A stretch of 64,000 nt of DNA. It comes from Streptomyces sp. NBC_00576 (GTDB lineage: Bacteria; Actinomycetota; Actinomycetes; Streptomycetales; Streptomycetaceae). The stretch spans positions 4,836,001 through 4,900,000 of the forward strand of contig NZ_CP107780.1 of the NCBI RefSeq assembly GCF_036345175.1. The letters run 5' to 3'. Both the position numbers and the translations under genes were made by a program. The notes beneath the pieces were generated by a model that did no database searches, was not told the DNA's origin, and saw only the letters and a list, made by a program, of their open reading frames with translations. Shown here piece after piece: positions 59,010-64,000 of the stretch (positions within the stretch are counted from its first letter, which is position 1; each line of letters opens with the position of its first letter).

Positions 59010-59516
59010 AGGTATCGCTTCTCTCCTACGCCGTCTCACGAGTGCGCCCGTCCCGACGGGGTGCGAACGGTTGCGAACGGAGCGGACCAAAGGGCCGCGT
59101 CAACGTTCGCGCCCGATCGCGCTCGGGCGCACCTACGTCATCCATTCTGCGGGATGACCGAGAGGCGCGCGGCCGAGAACAACCGCCACTGCGCGCTACG
59201 CACGCTACCTTCTCCAGCGCCCGGGGCCCACACCGACGGGACGGTTCTCGACGACCGACATCGAACCGTGGCAACTCCGGCTCCCCTCGCACTCGTCTCT
59301 CACCTCACTCTTCCCAACCCCCGATGGCCGGAAAACACCCCGCCCGAACCGTCCGAGAGGACCGGCCCGAACCGTCCGAGAGGACCCGTCCGAACCGTCC
59401 GAGAGACCAGTCCGGCCCCCTCCGGCCCCCTCCTCCCCCACCCCACTCGGCCCCCACTCGGCCCCATACGCGCGGTAACCGCACTAGGTACGCCGTTCTC
59501 GGGGCACTATGGCGGG
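59010..59516. other. 507-bp divergent intergenic region with a 23-bp tandem repeat
   Basis: Separates DUF3027 (minus) and an MFS gene (plus). Frames crossing it lack codon bias. It holds three copies of a 23-bp repeat (59344-59408), then a C-rich tract. CACTAT (59505-59510) lies 6 nt before the MFS GTG and may be a leaderless -10. Confidence 0.6.
59344..59408. repeat. 23-bp tandem repeat, three copies
   Basis: The unit ccgaaccgtccgagagga recurs with a period of 23 bp starting at 59344, 59367 and 59390; the third unit is shortened. It lies between two divergent genes, where iterated protein-binding sites would be expected. Confidence 0.85.
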
Positions 59517-60968
59517 GTGGCAACCGAGAGGTCGCCCCACGGCGCCACCGGAATCGGCGGGGCCGAGGAGAGCAACCGGAGCGGCACCGGCACCAAAAGC
59601 GGCCGGCGTGGCGTACGGGACCGGGTGAACGGGTCCGTGCGTGCGGTCGGCCGTGCCCTGCACTTTCCGGTGACCGGCACCGCCCGGGGCATCCGCAAGG
59701 CCACCCACGCGCATGGCGCCGGGGAGTCGGGGCTCGGCAAACTCATCGAACTGCACGCGGTGAACGGCGCCGGCGACGTCATGATCACCATCGCCCTCGC
59801 CTCCACCGTCTTCTTCTCCGTCCCCACCGACGAGGCACGCGGGCGCGTGGCCATCTATCTCGGCATCACCATGGCGCCCTTCGCCCTCCTCGCTCCCGTG
59901 ATCGGCCCCCTCCTCGACCGTCTCCCGCACGGCCGCCGCGCCGCGATGGCCGGCGCGATGCTCGCCCGCGCCCTCCTCGCCCTGCTGCTCGCCGGCGCGG
60001 TCGCCACCGGGAGCATCGAGCTGTACCCGGCCGCGCTGGGTGTTCTGGTCGCCTCCAAGGCGTACGGCGTGGTCCGCAGCGCCGTCGTACCCCGCCTCCT
60101 GCCACCCGGCTTCTCCCTGGTGAAGGCCAATTCGCGGGTCACGCTCAGCGGCCTGCTCGCCACCGGCATCGCGGCCCCCATCGGCGCGGTGTTCCAGGCC
60201 CTCGGTCCACGCTGGCCGCTCTACGGCGCCTTCGTGATCTTCATCGCGGGTACGTTCCTGTCCTTCTCGCTCCCACCCAAGGTGGACTCCGCCAAGGGCG
60301 AGGACACCGCTCTGCTCGCGGCGGACCCGGAGCATCTGCACGGGCCCCATCTCCACCCAGTCAAGCGACCCGGCCTGCGCACGGTCGGTACGGCCGTCAC
60401 CCACGCCCTCGCCGCCAACGCCTCCCTGCGCTGCCTCTCCGGCTTCCTGACCTTCTTCCTCGCCTTCCTGCTCCGTGAGCATCCGCTGACCGGTGAGAGC
60501 GCCGCGTGGTCGCTGGGCATGGTCGCCGTCGCGGCGGGCGTCGGCAACGCGCTCGGTACGGCGGTCGGGGCGGCCGTGAGGCAACGCGCGCCGGAGCTGA
60601 TCATCGTGACGGTCGTCGCCGTGGTCCTCGGCGCGTCGATCGTCGCCGCGCTCTTCTTCAGCGCCGCCCTGGTCGCCTGTCTGGCCGCGGTCGCCGGGTT
60701 CTGCCAGGCGCTCGCCAAGCTGTCCCTGGACGCGCTGATCCAGCGGGACGTCCCCGAACTCGTCCGGTCCTCCGCGTTCGCCCGCTCGGAGACGCTGCTC
60801 CAGATGGCCTGGGTGCTCGGCGGCGCGGTCGGTATCGCGCTGCCGCTGGTCGGCGGACTGGGCCTCGGGGTGGCCGCCGCGATCGTCGCCGTCGGCTGGC
60901 TGACCACGGTCAAGGGCCTGGTCGGCTCGGCCCGTCACGGGGGCCGAGCCCACCCCCGCGTCGCCTGA
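59517..60968 (+). CDS. MFS transporter
   Basis: 483 residues from the GTG at 59517. A hydrophilic N-terminus of about 85 residues (Gly, Ser, Arg-rich) is followed by about 10-12 membrane helices starting at GDVMITIALASTVFFSV, with a conserved loop GPLLDRLPHGRRAAM. There is a central cytoplasmic loop (KVDSAKGEDTALLAADPEHLHGPHLHP) with several histidines. Substrate unknown. Conserved neighbour of DUF3027, DUF2771 and mqnBD from memory of Streptomyces synteny. Confidence 0.85.
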   Translation: MATERSPHGATGIGGAEESNRSGTGTKSGRRGVRDRVNGSVRAVGRALHFPVTGTARGIRKATHAHGAGESGLGKLIELHAVNGAGDVMITIALASTVFFSVPTDEARGRVAIYLGITMAPFALLAPVIGPLLDRLPHGRRAAMAGAMLARALLALLLAGAVATGSIELYPAALGVLVASKAYGVVRSAVVPRLLPPGFSLVKANSRVTLSGLLATGIAAPIGAVFQALGPRWPLYGAFVIFIAGTFLSFSLPPKVDSAKGEDTALLAADPEHLHGPHLHPVKRPGLRTVGTAVTHALAANASLRCLSGFLTFFLAFLLREHPLTGESAAWSLGMVAVAAGVGNALGTAVGAAVRQRAPELIIVTVVAVVLGASIVAALFFSAALVACLAAVAGFCQALAKLSLDALIQRDVPELVRSSAFARSETLLQMAWVLGGAVGIALPLVGGLGLGVAAAIVAVGWLTTVKGLVGSARHGGRAHPRVA

Positions 60969-61038
60969 CACCACTCAGCGGGTCCTACCTGCGCCCGGCT
61001 CGCCGTACCCACGTGACGACCGTGCCGCGGGTGCCCGA

Positions 61039-61044
61039 TAGCCT
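61039..61044 (+). promoter_or_regulatory. Leaderless -10 of the DUF2771 gene
   Basis: TAGCCT is followed by 6 nt and then the ATG at 61051; there is no ribosome-binding site. Confidence 0.55.
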
Positions 61045-61050
61045 TCGGCC

Positions 61051-61530
61051 ATGACCTCGTTGCGTTCCGCTTCCACTGCGCGCCGTCGCCGCGCTGTTGC
61101 CGCCGTCGGCGCCGTTGGTGCCGGACTGCTCGTCCTGTCCGCCTGCGACAAGCCGACGCCGATCTCCACGATCACCGTCGGCCGTTCCTCGGTGAGCTCG
61201 GAGGCCTCCTGCTACGACGACGGCAAGGAGCTGAAGACCGCCGACGTGGCCGAGTGCCTCAAGGACACGGACATCAAGAGCATCAAGGTCGACCCGGAAG
61301 AGACTGTGCGCTTCGGTGTCGACCCGGACATCGCCGACAAGGGCTGGACGATCCTGCTGAACGGTCAGCCGCTGACCGACTCCAGCACCAAGACCTACCG
61401 CAACATCCCGGGCAGCGTCTTCTTCAACGCCCAGTACGGCGCCCAGGGAAACTCGACGCTCGTCTCCATCAAGGAGGGCGAGAAGGGGGTCAACGGCCTC
61501 TGGTCGTTCCGGCTGAAGAAGGACTCCTGA
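61051..61530 (+). CDS. DUF2771 lipoprotein
   Basis: 159 residues. A basic start (RSASTARRRR) and hydrophobic helix lead to the lipobox LSAC (Cys32), so it is lipid-anchored outside the membrane. The mature part is a small beta-rich domain (ISTITVGRSSVSSEASCYDDG, GWTILLNGQPLTDSSTKTYR, LWSFRLKKD) with two further cysteines that could pair. Function unknown. Its stop overlaps the proposed CTG start of mqnB. Confidence 0.88.
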   Translation: MTSLRSASTARRRRAVAAVGAVGAGLLVLSACDKPTPISTITVGRSSVSSEASCYDDGKELKTADVAECLKDTDIKSIKVDPEETVRFGVDPDIADKGWTILLNGQPLTDSSTKTYRNIPGSVFFNAQYGAQGNSTLVSIKEGEKGVNGLWSFRLKKDS

Positions 61531-62228
61531 CGACGTCAGGGGTACGAGTCCTGGTCGCCACCGCGGTCCCCGTCGAACGGGACGCGGTGGCACAGGCGTT
61601 CCCAGCCGATGACGGACCGGTCGACGTCATCGCCGTCGGCGTCGGCACCGCCGCCTCCGCAGCGTCCGTCGCCTCGGTGCTCACCACCGCCGCCCTCCGC
61701 GGCACCCCGTACGGCCTCGTCGTCTCGACGGGCATCGCCGGTGGTTTCCAGCCCGAGGCACCGGTCGGCTCGCTGGTCGTCGCCGACGAGATCACCGTCG
61801 CGGACCTGGGCGCCGAGACCCCGGACGGGTTCGTATCCGTCACCGCGCTCGGTTTCGGCACCGTCACCCACCGTCCGCCGGAAGCACTCGTACGAGATGT
61901 CACGGCCGTGACAGGAGCCCGCGCCGGCGCCGTCCTGACCGTCTCCACCGTCACCGGCAGCGCCGAACGCGCCGCCGAACTGCGCGCCCGGCACCCCGGA
62001 GCGCTGGCCGAGGCGATGGAGGGTTTCGGCGTCGCCGAGGCCGCCGCCGCGCACGGTGTGCCGGTGCTGGAGATCCGGGCCGTGTCCAACCCCGTCGGCC
62101 CCCGCGACCGCGCCGCCTGGCGCATCGGCGACGCGCTCACGGCCCTGACGGAGGCCTTCGGGAAGCTCACGCCGGTACTGGAGAGTTGGAACCCACATGA
62201 GCAGCATCCACACGAGCCCGCAGACTGA
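61527..62228 (+). CDS. mqnB: Futalosine hydrolase
   Basis: About 230 residues of the nucleoside-phosphorylase-like fold: VRVLVATAVPVERDAVAQAF, VDVIAVGVGTAASA, GLVVSTGIAGGF, the catalytic region EAMEGFGVAEAAA and IRAVSNPVGPRDRAAWRIGDAL. It removes hypoxanthine from futalosine in menaquinone synthesis. The start is uncertain: relatives start with ATG or GTG at the position of V in VRVLV, but here that codon is GTA (61542). The nearest possible start is CTG at 61527, overlapping the DUF2771 stop (CTGA). It overlaps mqnD by 32 nt. Confidence 0.88.
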   Translation: MTTSGVRVLVATAVPVERDAVAQAFPADDGPVDVIAVGVGTAASAASVASVLTTAALRGTPYGLVVSTGIAGGFQPEAPVGSLVVADEITVADLGAETPDGFVSVTALGFGTVTHRPPEALVRDVTAVTGARAGAVLTVSTVTGSAERAAELRARHPGALAEAMEGFGVAEAAAAHGVPVLEIRAVSNPVGPRDRAAWRIGDALTALTEAFGKLTPVLESWNPHEQHPHEPAD

Positions 62229-63078
62229 GCAGACCGGACAGCCGCTGCAGATCGCGTACTCGCCCTGCCCGAACGACACCTTCGTCTTCGACGCCTGGGC
62301 CCATGGCCGGGTGCCGGGCGCGCCCGCGCTCGACGTGACCTTCGCGGACATCGACATCACCAACGGTATGGCCGAGCGCGGCGAGTTCGACGTACTGAAG
62401 GTGTCGTACGCCGTGCTGCCGTACGTCCTCGACGAGTACGCGCTGCTGCCCTGCGGGGGTGCGCTGGGCCGGGGCTGCGGCCCGCTGGTGCTCACCCGTG
62501 AGGCGGGGGCCGACCTGACGGGACGTACGGTCGCGGTGCCGAGCGAGCGGTCGACGGCGTATCTGCTGTTCCGTCTCTGGGCGGCGGACACGGTCCCGGG
62601 CGGGGTCGGGGAGGTCGTCGTGATGCCGTTCCACGAGATCATGCCGGCCGTGCGGGACGGGAAGGTCGACGCGGGGCTGGTCATCCACGAGGCGCGCTTC
62701 ACGTACCGGAACTACGGGCTGCACAAGCTCGCGGACATGGGCGAGCACTGGGAGGCGACGACCGGGCTGCCGATCCCGCTCGGCGCGATCATCGCCAAAC
62801 GGTCGCTGGGAGCCGGAACGCTGGAACTGCTGGCCCAGGCCGCCCGGACCTCCGTACGCGCCGCCTGGGACGACCCTGAGGCCTCCAGGGCCTATGTCCT
62901 GGAGCACGCACAGGAGATGGACCCGAAGGTCGCCGACCAGCACATCGGCCTGTACGTCAACGAGTTCACCGCCGACCTCGGCGAGGACGGCTATGCGGCG
63001 GTCCGGGGGCTGCTGACACGCGCGGCGGCCGAGGGGCTGGTGCCGCCCCTCGGCCCGAACGCACTCGATTTCCCCTAG
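62197..63078 (+). CDS. mqnD: 1,4-dihydroxy-6-naphthoate synthase
   Basis: 293 residues. The family opening IAYSPCPNDTFVFDAWAHG and the ligand-binding stretches DITNGMAERGEFDVLKVSYAVLPYV and VDAGLVIHEARFTYRNYGL are present. It converts cyclic dehypoxanthinyl futalosine to 1,4-dihydroxy-6-naphthoate, the step after MqnC. It overlaps the end of mqnB, so both enzymes are made from one mRNA. The other mqn genes are not in this window. Confidence 0.95.
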   Translation: MSSIHTSPQTEQTGQPLQIAYSPCPNDTFVFDAWAHGRVPGAPALDVTFADIDITNGMAERGEFDVLKVSYAVLPYVLDEYALLPCGGALGRGCGPLVLTREAGADLTGRTVAVPSERSTAYLLFRLWAADTVPGGVGEVVVMPFHEIMPAVRDGKVDAGLVIHEARFTYRNYGLHKLADMGEHWEATTGLPIPLGAIIAKRSLGAGTLELLAQAARTSVRAAWDDPEASRAYVLEHAQEMDPKVADQHIGLYVNEFTADLGEDGYAAVRGLLTRAAAEGLVPPLGPNALDFP

Positions 63079-63080
63079 AG

Positions 63081-63110
63081 GTCTCCGAAGTCTTCGCAAT
63101 CTCCGGAGAC
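63081..63110. terminator. Hairpin between mqnD and the cold-shock gene
   Basis: GTCTCCG / CGGAGAC arms with a 16-nt loop lie between the converging genes. Confidence 0.5.
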
Positions 63111-63131
63111 GTCTTGCACGTCTTGCCCGTC

Positions 63132-63515
63132 TTACACGTCCAGTTGGTCGGCGACCGCCCGCAGCAGGCCCGCGATCTTCGCGCCCGAGGTCTTCTCGGG
63201 GTAACGGCCCCTTTCCAGCATCGGCGTGATGTTCTCCAGGACGGTCGTCAAGTCCTGGACGATGGAGGCCAGTTCGTCGGGCTTCTTGCGCTGTGCGGCC
63301 GCGACCGACGGGGTCGGGTCCAGGATCACGACGGAAAGCGCCTGGTCACCGCGTTGGCCGGCGACAACTCCGAACTCCACGCGCTGGCCCGGCTTGAGGG
63401 AATCGACTCCGGCGGGCAGGACCGAGGAATGGACGAAGACGTCACCGCCGTCGTCGCGGGAGAGAAAGCCGAAGCCCTTCTCACTGTTGAACCACTTGAC
63501 CTTGCCGGTGGGCAC
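63132..63515 (-). CDS. Cold-shock domain protein with C-terminal extension
   Basis: 127 residues from a GTG. The first ~65 residues are a cold-shock OB fold with both RNA-binding motifs (KGFGFL and VFVHSS) after GKVKWFNSE. The second half (KKPDELASIVQDLTTVLENITPMLERGRYP and IAGLLRAVADQLDV) is a helical extension found in some actinobacterial members. It probably binds single-stranded nucleic acid. Confidence 0.93.
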   Translation of the reverse strand: MPTGKVKWFNSEKGFGFLSRDDGGDVFVHSSVLPAGVDSLKPGQRVEFGVVAGQRGDQALSVVILDPTPSVAAAQRKKPDELASIVQDLTTVLENITPMLERGRYPEKTSGAKIAGLLRAVADQLDV

Positions 63516-63699
63516 GTCTGTTCCTCGTCCTCATACTCGTCGGAAAACTGCTTCGGGCTGCTTGAAACTGCTACGAACTGCTGGCGGGAAAACGGGTCTT
63601 GATAGCACTTGGGCGGGTCGCTGGACCCGCCGGTACCAAGGCTAATGGTCGACAGGCGGGTGACAAGACGCCACCGGGTTGTTCCTTCGGGCAGGGAAC

Positions 63700-63705
63700 T
63701 ACCCT
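63700..63705 (+). promoter_or_regulatory. Leaderless -10 of the last gene
   Basis: TACCCT is followed by 6 nt and then the GTG at 63712; no ribosome-binding site is present. Confidence 0.5.
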
Positions 63706-63711
63706 GGTCGA

Positions 63712-63969
63712 GTGCGTGACAAAACCCAAACGAATTCCGCCGCGGCCGGAGATCGGCTGATCCGTGCCGGTGCCATCGTGTTCTTCGTCGGTGCGGTGGC
63801 CACTTTGGTCACCGTGGCCCCATTTCTCCTCGGCACGACGCCATTCCCGACGTTCATGTTCGGCTTGAGCATGCTGATGGGCGTCGGCTTCCTCGTCGCG
63901 GGCGCCGGGGTGCTCCGGTCGGTGGCCGAGGGCCGCCGTCAGGCGCGCGCGGCCGTCGCGTCCGAGTAG
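63712..63969 (+). CDS. Small two-helix membrane protein
   Basis: 85 residues. A hydrophilic start (RDKTQTNSAAAGDRLIRAG) is followed by two membrane helices (AIVFFVGAVATLVTVAPFLLG and FMFGLSMLMGVGFLVAGAGVL) and a basic tail. It begins at a GTG consistent with a leaderless transcript. Function unknown; likely conserved in Streptomyces next to the cold-shock and mqn genes. Confidence 0.82.
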   Translation: MRDKTQTNSAAAGDRLIRAGAIVFFVGAVATLVTVAPFLLGTTPFPTFMFGLSMLMGVGFLVAGAGVLRSVAEGRRQARAAVASE

Positions 63970-64000
63970 CCCGGGTCGCCCGGGTCTCCGTCATAGGAGG

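Noticed and set aside
59344..59408. Regular repeat considered as a CRISPR array
   Set aside because: The period is only 23 bp with almost no spacer, there are just three copies, and no cas gene is present.
1..64000. tRNA, rRNA, riboswitch or insertion-sequence genes
   Set aside because: No convincing cloverleaf, rRNA-like stretch, transposase motif or terminal inverted repeat was found by eye; a dedicated search with covariance models would be needed to exclude small RNAs.

Overview
The window is high-GC actinobacterial DNA, almost certainly a Streptomyces chromosome. The support is strong G/C bias at third codon positions, frequent GTG/TTG starts, many leaderless promoters (TAnnnT placed 6-7 nt before the start codon), a complete conservon (cvnA-D plus a P450), DUF3027, DUF2771 and DUF2530 proteins, and the futalosine-pathway menaquinone genes mqnB and mqnD. 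No rRNA, tRNA, CRISPR array, transposase or integrase was recognised. All family assignments come from reading motifs; no database search was run.

Left end (1-6.2 kb) is accessory. A block of about 1.3-1.7 kb is present twice in direct orientation (about 119-1445 and 4446-6190). Each copy has a small GntR regulator and a PF06042-type nucleotidyltransferase on the minus strand, divergent from two small coupled genes of unknown function. In the left copy the nucleotidyltransferase is wrecked by an internal deletion. Between the copies lie an aldo/keto reductase with a MerR-type promoter, its MerR regulator and a HEAT-repeat protein.

6.2-21.9 kb holds a metallophosphoesterase/FAD-FeS oxidoreductase operon, the conservon with a CYP157-like P450 that has ExxW in place of ExxR, an ECF sigma factor with its membrane partner, and a large membrane-anchored P-loop (STAND/NACHT-like) NTPase of unknown function directly upstream of serC.

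21.9-26.5 kb (FadR-type regulator, CynX/NimT-type permease, CYP105-like P450 and ferredoxin) ends at a frameshifted duplicate of the serC 3' end. This suggests an island or rearrangement at the serC 3' end.

26.6-44.7 kb is mixed. It holds a VOC protein, a GH5-CBM2 cellulase with a CebR-type operator, a secreted beta-propeller-like protein, an SGNH hydrolase, and an unusual pair of proteases without signal peptides (an M36 fungalysin and a HAD-M28 fusion). Next come a CMD protein, a secreted double-NTF2 protein and a second aldo/keto reductase whose promoter resembles the first one. A 29-residue membrane peptide, a 2',3'-cyclic phosphodiesterase, a MarR-MFS operon and a CtpE-like P-type ATPase complete this part.

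44.7-53.5 kb is a polymorphic-toxin locus: a 1646-residue secreted protein (lectin, very long Ala-rich coiled coil, HINT, toxin tip), a downstream immunity candidate, and three paralogous secreted beta-sandwich proteins around them. 53.7-64 kb looks like core chromosome: an HSP90-like (sacsin-type) ATPase, an SPFH protein, DUF3027, MFS, DUF2771, mqnB, mqnD and a cold-shock protein.

The best candidates for undescribed biology are the membrane STAND NTPase, the leaderless M36/HAD-M28 protease pair, the duplicated GntR-nucleotidyltransferase module, and the toxin locus with its paralogous satellites.
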